Part shown: positions 1-8,758 of the stretch, in pieces | How positions within the stretch are numbered: the stretch's first letter is position 1 | Layout of the letters: every line of letters begins with the position of its first letter | Source: Pseudalkalibacillus hwajinpoensis | Lineage (GTDB): Bacteria > Bacillota > Bacilli > Bacillales > Guptibacillaceae | DNA: 64,000 nucleotides | Direction: 5' to 3' | NCBI RefSeq assembly: GCF_039851965.1 | Contig: NZ_CP156674.1 | Coordinates: 1,302,001-1,366,000, forward strand | The notes under the pieces: model-generated | What the model was told of the DNA's origin: nothing | What the model saw: the letters and a program-made list of their open reading frames with translations, nothing else | Database searches by the model: none | Translations under genes and position numbers: made by a program

Positions 1-300
1 ATTCGCAACGCCCTGAATCGCACCAACCTGATAGGCAACAAGGTTGAACACCTCATCTGCCGTCATCTTCATATCACGCCTGCCAAATCCGCCGAGATCA
101 GGAAAGCCCGGATGTGCACCGATCCCTACACCAAGTGAATTCGCCAATTCTATCGTCCTCATCATCACATTGTGGTCACCTGCATGGTAACCGCAGGCGA
201 TGTTTGCTGATGAAATAAACTCAAGGACATTCTCATCGTTTCCAATGGTATAAGCGCCAAAGCTCTCCCCTAAGTCACTATTTAAATCAACCGACTTCAT
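1..300 (-). CDS. pxpA: 5-oxoprolinase subunit A (LamB/YcsF family), 3' part outside window
   Basis: The first 100 codons are in the window; the gene runs off the left edge. The start MKSVDLNSDLGESFG, then ANIACGYHAGDHNVM and GAHPGFPDLGGFGRRDM, is typical of the LamB/YcsF family, a subunit of the ATP-dependent 5-oxoprolinase PxpABC that opens 5-oxoproline to glutamate. The ATG at 300-298 follows an AAGGAGG site lying inside the end of pxpB, and the two genes overlap by 14 nt, so they are translationally coupled. pxpC is not seen between the metal-transporter gene and pxpA; it could lie downstream of the edge. Family identity is sure; the complex role is known for homologues. Confidence 0.93.
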   Translation of the reverse strand, partial: MKSVDLNSDLGESFGAYTIGNDENVLEFISSANIACGYHAGDHNVMMRTIELANSLGVGIGAHPGFPDLGGFGRRDMKMTADEVFNLVAYQVGAIQGVAN

Positions 301-1033
301 GATATCCCTCCTTTTTCTCTTCGGTTTCCACAACGTATTCTCCACGCTGGATCGCTTCTTTAATTTCAATAAATTCATTTTTACTAATTGATACAAATCG
401 CAAATAATGTCCTGACTCCAGTAAAATCGGATGCTCGCTTGTTGGGTCGTATAACTGCACTGGCGTTTGACCAATAATCTGCCAGCCACCTGGTGATTCA
501 AGTGGATAAATCCCTGTTTGCGCTCCAGCAATTCCCACTGATCCCGGTGCAATTTCAGCACGAGGATTTTCACGTCGTGGGGTTGCAATTTCCTCAGGCA
601 TACCGCCTAAATAAGGAAATCCAGGTACGAACCCCATCATGTAAATAAGGTAATCTTTCTCAGAATGGATAGAAATAACCTCATCCTCACTCATCCCATT
701 ATGTTCTGCGACAATAGATAAATCGGAGCCAGCTTCATCTCCATAATAAGTTGGAATGATATAAACAAGAGAAGCAGTTGCTGCTTCTCTTCCCTGTTGT
801 TGTTCGTTTATCAATTCGAGCTCTTCTCGTAATGATTGGTAAGTTACTTTATTAGGTAGATAATATATCGTTAGTGTTGTATAAGCTGGTACCCATTCTA
901 CAACACCTTCAATCGGATGACGATTCAGATAATCCGCAAACATCCGTATCTTCCGATTCGTTTTTTCTGAAATCTCGGTTCCGAATACAAGTTGAATACC
1001 TGTATCTCCGAGAGGATAATAGTCAAGTTTCAC
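287..1033 (-). CDS. pxpB: 5-oxoprolinase subunit B (KipI/PxpB family)
   Basis: About 248 residues of the KipI/PxpB family. It opens with VKLDYYPLGDTGIQLVFG and carries the family blocks GFVPGFPYLGGMP, TPRRENPRAEIAPGSVGIAG and GIYPLESPGGWQIIG. PxpB works with PxpA and PxpC in ATP-dependent 5-oxoproline hydrolysis; in Bacillus subtilis the homologue KipI also inhibits the sporulation kinase KinA. An upstream TTG is in frame, but the AGGAGG site sits 7 nt before a GTG at 1033, so that GTG is preferred. It follows the metal-transporter gene by 18 nt and overlaps pxpA, so the three form one operon. Confidence 0.92.
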   Translation of the reverse strand: MKLDYYPLGDTGIQLVFGTEISEKTNRKIRMFADYLNRHPIEGVVEWVPAYTTLTIYYLPNKVTYQSLREELELINEQQQGREAATASLVYIIPTYYGDEAGSDLSIVAEHNGMSEDEVISIHSEKDYLIYMMGFVPGFPYLGGMPEEIATPRRENPRAEIAPGSVGIAGAQTGIYPLESPGGWQIIGQTPVQLYDPTSEHPILLESGHYLRFVSISKNEFIEIKEAIQRGEYVVETEEKKEGYHEVG

Positions 1034-1051
1034 CCATACTCCTCCTAACAA

Positions 1052-2281
1052 TTAAGTAAACAGTTGTGGAATTTTATCGATTAACGTCACAATCGCTAAA
1101 TAAGCTGTTATTAGAAAGACAAAGCCTCCAAAGATCGTTAACCAAAGAGGATGTTTGTAATCACCCACAATTGATTTCTTATAAGCTGCAACTAATAGCG
1201 TTCCTAATGCAACTGGTAATATTAATCCATTGAATGCACCTGCAAGAATAAGCAACAGAACCGGTTTACCGATAAAGGCGAAGATTATCGTCGAAACGGC
1301 GATAAAGCCAATTGTCACACCTGAATGGTGACGATCCACATTCTTCGATAAAGTTCGTAAAAATGATACAGATGTGTAAGCTGCACCAACTACGGATGTG
1401 ATTCCTGCCGCCCATAAGACGACACCAAACATCTTATATCCAATCGCCCCTGCTGCCTGCTGGAAAACAGATGCCGGCGGGTTGGCCGGGTCCAATTTGA
1501 AGCCTGTTGCTACAACGCCCAATACAGCCAGGAATAGGAAAACCCGCATGATTGATGCAATAAGAATTCCTGATACCGAGCTTTTTGTAACCTGGTGAAG
1601 ATTTTCTTTACCGGATATACCTGCATCGAGAAGTCGATGTCCCCCAGCAAACGTAATGTAACCCCCAACTGTTCCACCTACTAATGTAATAATCGCAAAT
1701 ACATCAATTTTGTCAGGTGCGAATGTATGGACGATCGCATCACCAACTGGTGGATTACTTTGAAATGCTACGTACAACGTAAGTAAAATCATCAGTCCGC
1801 CGAGGATGCGTGCAATTTTATCCATCGCAATGCCCGCTTCTTTAGAAAGGAAAATTCCAATTGTAATGACACCCGTAATTGCTGCCCCGATCCGTGGATC
1901 AATACCAAATAGCACGTTCATTCCAAGTCCTGCACCGCCAACATTACCAATATTAAAGGCAAGTCCACCAAGTGCCACCGCAAAGGCGAGGAAGTAACCA
2001 AGTCCAGGTAGCACCATGTTCGCGATGTCCTGTCCTCTTTTCTTTGATACGGCAATAATTCGCCAGATATTTGCCTGGACCCCAATGTCGAGAATAATGG
2101 AAATTAGAATAACAAATCCAAAGCTTGCTAGAAGTTGTTCAGTAAATACAGCCGTCTGGGTTAGAAATCCCGGACCGATTGCAGATGAGCCCATTAAAAA
2201 GGCTGCCCCAAGTATAACCCCCCACTTGCTCTTCGTTGGACCGTTCTCTAATGAAAGTGGTTTCTTGTTTTCAGTACCCAT
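1052..2281 (-). CDS. NRAMP-like divalent metal transporter family membrane protein (YcsG-like)
   Basis: About 409 residues with roughly eleven hydrophobic segments. The first helix carries SSAIGPGFLTQTA, which matches the DPGN-region helix of NRAMP proteins but without the canonical Asp-Pro-Gly-Asn. Bacillus subtilis YcsG, in the ycsF/kipI cluster, is the nearest remembered relative. Because the metal-binding motif is changed, true metal transport is uncertain; linkage to oxoprolinase genes makes transport of 5-oxoproline or another small solute possible (inference). The start is ATG 2281, 6 nt after a GGGGGG site, rather than the in-frame TTG at 2284. First gene of the pxp operon. Confidence 0.82.
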   Translation of the reverse strand: MGTENKKPLSLENGPTKSKWGVILGAAFLMGSSAIGPGFLTQTAVFTEQLLASFGFVILISIILDIGVQANIWRIIAVSKKRGQDIANMVLPGLGYFLAFAVALGGLAFNIGNVGGAGLGMNVLFGIDPRIGAAITGVITIGIFLSKEAGIAMDKIARILGGLMILLTLYVAFQSNPPVGDAIVHTFAPDKIDVFAIITLVGGTVGGYITFAGGHRLLDAGISGKENLHQVTKSSVSGILIASIMRVFLFLAVLGVVATGFKLDPANPPASVFQQAAGAIGYKMFGVVLWAAGITSVVGAAYTSVSFLRTLSKNVDRHHSGVTIGFIAVSTIIFAFIGKPVLLLILAGAFNGLILPVALGTLLVAAYKKSIVGDYKHPLWLTIFGGFVFLITAYLAIVTLIDKIPQLFT

Positions 2282-2392
2282 CAAATGCCCCCCTTTTTTA
2301 TTATGATTCTTCTATCGAATGAATCGATGTGTTTTTTTCTCTTACCTCTACGATATCACGTAATTTTCAGATAATTTTATAAGATTCCGCAC

Positions 2393-2415
2393 AAAAAAAC
2401 CGCCCATATTGGGCG
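2393..2415 (-). terminator. Rho-independent terminator of the response-regulator gene
   Basis: CGCCCA / TGGGCG stem (2401-2406 with 2410-2415) followed on the minus strand by seven T residues, directly after the regulator stop codon. Confidence 0.85.
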
Positions 2416-2422
2416 ATTTCGC

Positions 2423-3799
2423 TCACGTAATATTATATTTTTCAATTCGACGCTGAAGCGCATATCTACTGATTCCTAATAGCTTTCCGGCCTGAGTAAT
2501 GTTCCATTTCGATTCTTGAATCGCTTTCTCAATATACTTCTTTTCAATCCTTTCAATATGATCTTCTAAGGAGAACTGATCATCAAACACCACATGTTCA
2601 ATTGATTTAGAGCCTTCTACATACCCTTCTACCGGATTAAGAAAGTCAAAGTGATGTGCAGCTAGTTCACTTTCTTGATGTAGAATGGCGATTCGTTCGA
2701 TCGTATTTTTAAGCTCTCTTACATTGCCAGGCCACCCATAGTTTAATAACCGTTTTTTAGCATCAGCTCGTAATGTCGGTGTTTCTTTACGCATTTGCTG
2801 ACAGAACTCGTCCAGGAAATGCTCTGTGAGCATCACAATATCATTCTCTCGCTCACGTAAAGGCGATAATTTAATCGGTACAACGTTCAACCGGTAGTAG
2901 AGGTCCGAACGAAATTCCTTCTCCTGAATCATTTCCTCAAGCGAGCGATTCGTTGCAGCGATCACGCGCACATCCATCTCAATATCGTGCACACTTCCAA
3001 TACGTTTGATCTTCTTGTCTTCAAGAAATCTAAGAAGTTTGACCTGAATATCCAGTGATAGGTCTCCAATTTCATCAAGGAATAGCGTTCCGCCATCAGC
3101 CCACTCCATTAAGCCTACTTTAGACTCGGAGTGATCCGTCACGCTATTTTTCTCTCTGCCGAATAATTCGATTTCAATTAAATCCGCAGGAATGCTTGCA
3201 CAATTCACTGCCACAAATGGTCCATCATGACGCTTACTTTGCTGATGGACGCTTCGTGCAACAAGCTCCTTCCCTGTACCAGTCTCCCCTCTAACTAGAA
3301 CAGTCGTGTCATTGCTTTCAGCGATTAACGAAATCTTGTCTTTCAATTCGTTCATTTGCTCACTTTCACCAATCATTTGAACGAGCTTTGTCCGCCGCTC
3401 TTCTTCTCTATACCGCTCTACTTCTTTCTCAAGATGGTGCTGCTTAATCCATTTTTCCAGCGTGATTTTCAGCTCTTCTAGCTCAAATGGTTTTGTTAAA
3501 TAATCAAATGCCCCTTCTTTAATCGCTCTTACTGCTGTTTTCGCATCCCCATATGCCGTTAACATCATGACAGCCATGTTCGGATATCGCTCTCTGAATT
3601 CATGAAGCGAATCCAGACCATTTCCATCAGGCAAACGAATGTCAAGCAACAGAACTTGTGGACTGAATTCGTCCACTAACTGCCAGCCCTCTTCAAGCGT
3701 TGCTCCCGTTCTTACTTCATATCCTTCGTCTTCGAGGAACATCTGGAGCGTAAGACGTAACGTTGTTTCATCATCGACAATCCCTACTTTGACAGCCAT
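2423..3799 (-). CDS. NtrC-type response regulator lacking the GAFTGA sigma-54 contact loop
   Basis: 458 residues. The receiver domain (about 1-120) has Asp9/Asp10, phospho-acceptor Asp53, Thr81 and Lys103. The AAA+ domain (about 140-380) has Walker A GETGTGKE (171-178) and Walker B LFLDEIGD (239-246). A Fis-type helix-turn-helix sits at the C-terminus (ITQAGKLLGISRYALQRR). Where sigma-54 activators carry GAFTGA after FGxEK, this protein has FGREKNSVTDH (residues 213-223), so direct sigma-54 remodelling is doubtful. GAFTGA-less members of this family are known to act in other ways. ATG 3799 overlaps the kinase stop codon by one base and is preceded by AAAGGAGGGGG. Its partner kinase and symporter genes are damaged. 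Confidence 0.9.
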   Translation of the reverse strand: MAVKVGIVDDETTLRLTLQMFLEDEGYEVRTGATLEEGWQLVDEFSPQVLLLDIRLPDGNGLDSLHEFRERYPNMAVMMLTAYGDAKTAVRAIKEGAFDYLTKPFELEELKITLEKWIKQHHLEKEVERYREEERRTKLVQMIGESEQMNELKDKISLIAESNDTTVLVRGETGTGKELVARSVHQQSKRHDGPFVAVNCASIPADLIEIELFGREKNSVTDHSESKVGLMEWADGGTLFLDEIGDLSLDIQVKLLRFLEDKKIKRIGSVHDIEMDVRVIAATNRSLEEMIQEKEFRSDLYYRLNVVPIKLSPLRERENDIVMLTEHFLDEFCQQMRKETPTLRADAKKRLLNYGWPGNVRELKNTIERIAILHQESELAAHHFDFLNPVEGYVEGSKSIEHVVFDDQFSLEDHIERIEKKYIEKAIQESKWNITQAGKLLGISRYALQRRIEKYNIT

Positions 3800-5079
3800 T
3801 ACTCCCCCTCCTTTCTTGTTGGAAATGTGATCCTAAATGTCGTGCCTTTTCCTATCGTACTTCTCACATCAATTTCGCCTTTGTTCTGAACGACTAACTG
3901 ATGAACAATTGAGAGACCAAGACCAGTCCCTTGAGAACGCGTGGTATAAAAAGGATCAAATATTTTCTCCATCACACTATCATCCATTCCAATGCCAGTA
4001 TCTGATACGGTAATCGTTATATCATTATCGGATCGCTTACTTGAAAGTGTTAACTCTCCTCCATCCGGCATCGCATTGATTCCATTCAGTATTAAATTTA
4101 ATAGAATTTGACGAAGGTGGTCACGATCAACCATGATGTCATAAGCGTTTTCAACATGTTGGAGCGTCACATTTTTTTCGCTTGCTATTCTTTTCATTAA
4201 TAATACAAGGGAACGAACCGTTTCATCTACTTTTACCATTGACGGATTGGAATCCATAGGTCGCGAAAATTGAAGGATATTCGTAATGATTTTATTAACT
4301 CGATCAATATCTAGCAGCATGTTCTCAGTCAATGCAAGCTGATCATTACTTAAATTAAGCCTGCGTATTAATAATTCGGTCGTTGTTTTGATACCTGCTA
4401 GTGGATTACGTATTTCGTGGGCAATACCAGACGCCATTTCACCCAACGAGGCTAAGCGAGACATCCGTTCAACACGCTGCTCTAACTTTCTCCTATTGGT
4501 AATATCCTCAAATGTAATAATGGAACGGTGTTTCTCTGCTGTACTCAGAACCTTATAGTTGACTGCGTAATAGACTTTCTCTTCCTTATGTTTGTGATCC
4601 CATATTTCTTCACTTCTTCTACTCGTTTCATGAATGGTTAATTTCCTCAGGCGCTCTTTTAGCAAATGGTCTTCTTCCATCATTGTTTGAGCTGCTTCGT
4701 TATAAACGGAGTCCATTCCTTCAATGACGAGCACCATCCCAACATGAACGCTATTTAAAATGGTTTCATTAAGCTGTTTGATTTTCTCAATTTGTCTATT
4801 CCGCTCATCAAGCGTTAGGAACATTTCCTTCAGTGATGTTGAGAGGACTCCTATTTCATCTTTACGGTTTTCTTTAATATCAAGGTCTTTCACCTTTTCC
4901 CCCATCGCAATCTTTCTGCAAAAAGCAGCCAGATTTTTGATTGGCTTTGAAAGATGGTATGAGAGGATAATCGTGATCTGAACCGCTATTACACCTGTGA
5001 AAATACTAATTAGCAGCGTATATTTTTGAATATCTGGAAGTGAACCAGAATAGAAGGAGAATTGGATAGGATAATAGAG
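3799..5079 (-). pseudogene. Sensor histidine kinase, 5' end lost by deletion
   Basis: From ATG 4905 the frame encodes a kinase core: H-box GIAHEIRNPLAGIK, N-box LLNLILNGINAMPDGG, DTGIGMD, FDPFYTT and GTGLGLSIV. The same frame stays open upstream through a membrane helix (YTLLISIFTGVIAV) and a HAMP domain (LSKPIKNLAAF), so the 4905 ATG is internal to HAMP and has no good ribosome site. Upstream of about 5079 the DNA instead reads, in another frame, as a truncated sodium:solute symporter. I infer one deletion that removed the end of the symporter gene and the sensor region of the kinase. A short cytoplasmic kinase might still be made, but signal sensing should be gone. The junction position is approximate. 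Confidence 0.82.
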
Positions 5080-5678
5080 CTTTCGGTAACAATAAAGATC
5101 GCCCCAAGGATCGTTCCGAAGAGAATCAAGCAGAAATGAAAAATATCGGTTCGGGCTACCGAATGGAGCCCGCCAAAAGTAGTGTACAGAACAAAGATAT
5201 AAATTAAAAACACACTTACTGTATAAGGGATGTCGAGCATTTGGCTGACGACAATTCCGAAGCCGCGAATTTGAATCACGACATACAACAAATAACTAAC
5301 ACTTAGTATGAGGCCAATCCATATTTGCAGAAGTTTCGAATCATATCGCACCAGGAAAAACTCTGGTACAGTCACAACGTTATATGTATAAAGCTTGGAT
5401 GAAATAAATAAGAGACCGATGATGCCGAGCAGCCATGCAAGAGCGGTTGTCCAGATTACCGATACCCCACCTGCATAAATTAACCCTGGTAACCCAAGAA
5501 GCGATGCGGCACTGAACCATGTGGCACAAAAAGAAGCAATACTTGGAAGCAAGGAAAGGTTTCTTCCTGCCAGAAAGTAGCCTATCAATTCATCTGTCTT
5601 GTCGAATCCGTGTTTTCCGAGTATCAAGATTGCAATTGTATATATGAGAAAAACACCTAAATACATCAATTCATCCAT
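5010..5678 (-). pseudogene. Sodium:solute symporter (SSS family), C-terminal half lost
   Basis: The 222-codon frame begins at ATG 5678 after AAAGGAGGG. About 205 codons match the N-terminal half of SSS transporters: GYFLAGRNLSLLPSIASF, ATWFSAASLLGLPG, TVPEFFLVRYDSK, and the TTFGGLHSVARTD loop. Family members are usually 450-550 residues, so more than half is missing. The last roughly 15 codons are out-of-frame kinase DNA, marking a deletion junction near 5050-5100. Symporter, kinase and regulator genes in one operon suggest a nutrient-uptake sensing locus that has been disabled. Confidence 0.83.
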
Positions 5679-6035
5679 AATAACCCTCCTTTCAACTTAC
5701 GAAAGCATATGGACGAAGCAGTTCCTAAACGTACGTTAGTTTCAGGTTTCATTATATACAAAATAACTGGTCTAAACCAGGAAGTGCCTGGTTTAGATCA
5801 CATACCTTACCTCCCTTGAGAAAAAGCACGAAAAAATACGAAAGAGCCGCTTAATAGCGACCCTTTCATTCGGTTTTCAATGGATATATGTTGTCCCATT
5901 TTATCATGTTTAATTACACTCGCAAGACACGTTAGAAAACGCTAGCCCTATTTCAGGTTAGTTTAGTATTATAATAGAGGATTTTAAATCACTATAAAGA
6001 AAGAAATAGCATCAAGGAAAATTTGGAGGTAGACG
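5679..6035. other. Intergenic region with palindrome and orphan terminator
   Basis: No gene seen. An 11-bp perfect inverted repeat TCTAAACCAGG/CCTGGTTTAGA (5771-5781 and 5787-5797) has no T-run and could be an operator. A second hairpin (5840-5867, GAAAG...CTTTC, imperfect) is followed on the minus strand by a T-rich stretch and resembles a terminator, but no minus-strand gene precedes it, so it may be left from a lost gene. A ribosome site GGAGG at the right end belongs to the yciI-like pseudogene. Confidence 0.5.
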
Positions 6036-6362
6036 ATGAAACAATTTTTATACAAATTAACCTTAATTCCAGAACTATTAGAAGAAAACAATTGGACTGA
6101 GAAAGAAAACAGTATTGTTGCTGAACATTTCCATGCACTGCAGCAGCTGTTAAAAAATAACACCTTAATTATGGCGGGCTGAACGCTTAATGATGATCCA
6201 ACTTCATTTGGAATCGTCGTTATCCAGGTATCTTCCGAAGGGGAGGCCGAACGACTTATGAAAAATGACCCAGCCGTTCGAGACGGCATCATGTCAGCTG
6301 AGTTATTTCCATACAGCGTCGCACTCTACAACGAAGAATTCACAGTTCAACTGACGTCATAA
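6036..6362 (+). pseudogene. YciI-like protein interrupted by an in-frame TGA
   Basis: ATG 6036 follows TGGAGGT. The frame gives MKQFLYKLTLIPELLEENNW, then FHALQQLLKNNTLIMAG, a TGA at 6180-6182 (codon 49), and continues TLNDDPTSFGIVVIQVSSEG to a natural stop TAA at 6362. In YciI-like proteins this position is normally Arg (AGRT), so a CGA-to-TGA change explains the stop. Both halves read as one 108-codon ferredoxin-like fold protein. The remainder is well conserved, so the mutation is recent or is a sequence error. Confidence 0.8.
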
Positions 6363-6376
6363 TGACGTCTGCTTTT

Positions 6377-6874
6377 CTAGAAAAATTGGACCATATGCTC
6401 TTCATCCAAAAAGTTTCCTTTAACAAAAAGGGCTTTCTCTTCAATCAAAATAGTCTTAAAACCAAAGCTTTTGTACAGGTGCTTAGCATTCTCATTTGTT
6501 GAGACTACGGATACGCTTAGCTTTAGAAGACCATCCTGATGTTTCGCATATTCAAGAACATGCGAAAGTAATGCTCGTCCTGCGCCTTTGCCCCGCTTAT
6601 TCGGTGTCACGTAAACAGCAAAGAGATCTGCTTTATGACGCACCTTGATTCCGGTTCCCCTTACCAACGTGATAACACCAATTAGTTCATCACCTTCAAA
6701 AGCACCGAATGTGACACCTGACTTCATATTTCTCGCCGTACTTTCTATGGGATCATCCTTTAAAATTGCTTCTTCATAGCTTGATGCAAATGCTTCCGGG
6801 TTGTTCTTTAATGCTTCTAATCTCAGCTCCCAATAAGCTTCTGCATCACTTGGTGATAGTCTTTTAATCTCCAT
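6377..6874 (-). CDS. GNAT family N-acetyltransferase
   Basis: 165 residues: MEIKRLSPSDAEAYWELRLE opening, the acetyl-CoA loop VTPNKRGKGAGRALLSHV (Q/RxxGxG/A type) around residues 94-108, and NENAKHLYKSFGFKT near the C-terminus. Transfers an acetyl group from acetyl-CoA to an unknown amine. The start lies one base after the esterase stop codon and has GGGAGGAGAAG upstream, so it is the second gene of a two-gene operon. Confidence 0.88.
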   Translation of the reverse strand: MEIKRLSPSDAEAYWELRLEALKNNPEAFASSYEEAILKDDPIESTARNMKSGVTFGAFEGDELIGVITLVRGTGIKVRHKADLFAVYVTPNKRGKGAGRALLSHVLEYAKHQDGLLKLSVSVVSTNENAKHLYKSFGFKTILIEEKALFVKGNFLDEEHMVQFF

Positions 6875-7639
6875 CTACTTCTCCTCCCAAGAGTGCTGCG
6901 AACTTAACTTTGCTATAAACGCTTTACACTTTTCAGCAATTAACTCTTTATCATTGTCGAGCGTTGCGACATGATAGCTTCCATGCAGTTCAACTATCTC
7001 TTTCTTTTCCGATGACATTTCTTCATAGATATGATCAGAATTTTCAGGTGGGACAACATGATCTTCTAGAGATTTAAAAATCAATGCTGGCATCTTAATT
7101 GAACGAAGCTCCTTCCGAGTGAGCTCCATCAATTCGAGTATTTCCTGAATGGATTTTATCGGCGTCTTCTCATAAGCAAGTTCTGTAACACCTTCAGCTT
7201 TGATATCAGATCCAATTGCATCTAGAAAACGCGGTTCTGTCTGTCCTCTCATTTGTTCAAGATCAGGTATGTCAATTGCTGCATTAATCGGCATGATTCC
7301 TTTTACCTCGGGATATTTCCCTGCTAAATAAAGCGTCAGCGTGCCGCCCATTGAAAGACCTGCAATGAAAATCTGGTCACACCGCTCTTTTATCCACTGG
7401 TACCCTTGTACAACAGACTGAACCCATTCTTCATATGTACTTTGCTCCATGTCTTCGTAGTGAGTCCCGTGCCCCTGTAACCTCGGGCCGTACACCGTGT
7501 ATCCTTCTGAAGCAAGTTGTTCTCCGAGAAAGCGCATGCTCTGAGTAGAGCCTGTAAAGCCATGCAGGACAAGAACACCAATCTCATTACCTTCAAAATA
7601 AAACGGTTCCGCTCCTTTTAAAACTGAATGGTTTTCCAT
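6875..7639 (-). CDS. Alpha/beta hydrolase, Est30-like carboxylesterase
   Basis: 254 residues. The oxyanion region VLVLHGFTGSTQSMR, nucleophile elbow GLSMGGT, late Asp in SLEDHVVPP and catalytic His in HGSYHVATLD match the small Bacillus/Geobacillus carboxylesterase (Est30) type, which hydrolyses short and medium chain esters. No signal peptide, so cytoplasmic. ATG 7639 has GGGAGGG 8 nt upstream; the in-frame ATG at 7645 is only 2 nt from that site. Followed immediately by a GNAT gene. Confidence 0.9.
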   Translation of the reverse strand: MENHSVLKGAEPFYFEGNEIGVLVLHGFTGSTQSMRFLGEQLASEGYTVYGPRLQGHGTHYEDMEQSTYEEWVQSVVQGYQWIKERCDQIFIAGLSMGGTLTLYLAGKYPEVKGIMPINAAIDIPDLEQMRGQTEPRFLDAIGSDIKAEGVTELAYEKTPIKSIQEILELMELTRKELRSIKMPALIFKSLEDHVVPPENSDHIYEEMSSEKKEIVELHGSYHVATLDNDKELIAEKCKAFIAKLSSQHSWEEK

Positions 7640-7778
7640 TTTCATATCCCTCCCATGTAACACATGAATTCGTTATGAAACCGTTTAATTCCTTTTTACT
7701 AAGTTTCGATATCAGGTTTGAACGACACCTTTATGTGGAACATATGTACTGGATTTAACTAATAGGAGGAATTTAACA

Positions 7779-7937
7779 GTGACAGATCTTAAACTCACCA
7801 GTAACAACGACGCTCAGGAAAAACAATCTTACATTTACCGTCTTTTAGACCGTGGTATTTATAAAATAAAGAATAAGCAGCTCTATGAATGTTCACTTGA
7901 AGAGCTTGAAGATCTGCTTAGAAGACCTATTATCTAA
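7779..7937 (+). CDS. FbpA-like small basic protein (Fur-regulated basic protein family)
   Basis: 52 codons from GTG 7779, with AGGAGG 9 nt upstream. The second half, RLLDRGIYKIKNKQLYECS followed by LEELEDLLRR, has the GIYKI-x3-QLYE-x-SLEEL pattern of the FbpA family of Bacillus, small helpers of the iron-sparing response. I saw no clear Fur box upstream. It sits alone between two minus-strand genes. The family call rests on this short motif. Confidence 0.75.
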   Translation: MTDLKLTSNNDAQEKQSYIYRLLDRGIYKIKNKQLYECSLEELEDLLRRPII

Positions 7938-7968
7938 AAGCCTCTGGAGAATGAAATCCACGGGCTTT
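7937..7968 (+). terminator. Hairpin after the FbpA-like gene
   Basis: AAAGCC..TGGA pairs with TCCA..GGCTTT just past the stop codon. There is no long T-run, so termination is tentative. Confidence 0.4.
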
Positions 7969-8035
7969 ATCTGTGGGCAGGTAAATAGCAGGATCGCCTG
8001 GTCCATGCCGCTCAATGAAATAAGTTAATTGACTT

Positions 8036-8605
8036 TTAGTCAACCTGCTTATCCTTCTTCCCGCTCCACTCATCTTTCAACATGCAATACACCACATGAT
8101 CATAAAACTGCCCATTAACAAGCTCCACTTGCCTGAGAACACCTTCTTCTTTAAAACCCAGCCGTTCAGGAATAGCACGGCTCTTTTTGTTACCAGATGC
8201 CACACGAATCTCTATACGATTCAAACGCATAACCTTAAAGCCTAAATCGATAATTCCCCGGCATGCTTCCGTAACAATGCCCTTTCTCTGAAACTTTTCA
8301 CTGAGCCAGTAGCCGATCGTCGCGTACTGATGCGTGCGATTGACCTCATTAAAGCCAACTGTTCCTGCAAGCTCATTTTTATAGATAATGGCCAGTGTTT
8401 TGGGGTACCCCCCTGTCTCAACAACTCCGTTTAGCGTACCCTGGATAAAATCACGGGAGGCTTCCACATCAGTATTGTAATCTACCCACGCCAGCCACTC
8501 TTTCAAGTAATCTCTTGATTCATCAATCAAATGGTAAAGCGCTTCTGCATCATCTACTGTATACATTCGTAAATAAAGATCTTCATTGACCTGGTTTGTA
8601 AACAT
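8036..8605 (-). CDS. RimJ/RimL-type GNAT acetyltransferase (YdaF-like)
   Basis: 189 residues from ATG 8605 (MFTNQVNEDLYLRMYT). It carries SRDYLKEWLAWVD, TIGYWLSEKFQRKGIVTEAC (acetyl-CoA loop) and SRAIPERLGFKEEGVLR, the pattern of ribosomal-protein serine/alanine acetyltransferases such as YdaF. The frame is open 43 codons further upstream to a TTG at 8734, but only ATG 8605 has a plausible site (AGAGGA) and matches the usual family start. The open upstream stretch is unexplained. Confidence 0.87.
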   Translation of the reverse strand: MFTNQVNEDLYLRMYTVDDAEALYHLIDESRDYLKEWLAWVDYNTDVEASRDFIQGTLNGVVETGGYPKTLAIIYKNELAGTVGFNEVNRTHQYATIGYWLSEKFQRKGIVTEACRGIIDLGFKVMRLNRIEIRVASGNKKSRAIPERLGFKEEGVLRQVELVNGQFYDHVVYCMLKDEWSGKKDKQVD

Positions 8606-8758
8606 TTTCTCATTCCTCTTTTCTTCTCCCATGTATTGTTTCAGAACGCCCATAAATTCCTCTGCTTCTTCATCATGCGTGCAACTTGTTCGTAAAATGA
8701 TAAACTGTTCCGTTATATCGTAATCAGTGTTCAATTATGCAAGTACACTCACTCTTTT

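Noticed and set aside
6180..6182. TGA as a selenocysteine codon in the YciI-like gene
   Set aside because: The residue in homologues is Arg, not Cys, and no SECIS-type hairpin is apparent after it.
5984..6292. 102-codon minus-strand frame over the YciI-like gene
   Set aside because: The plus strand has a ribosome site and a clear family match broken by one TGA; the minus frame has neither.
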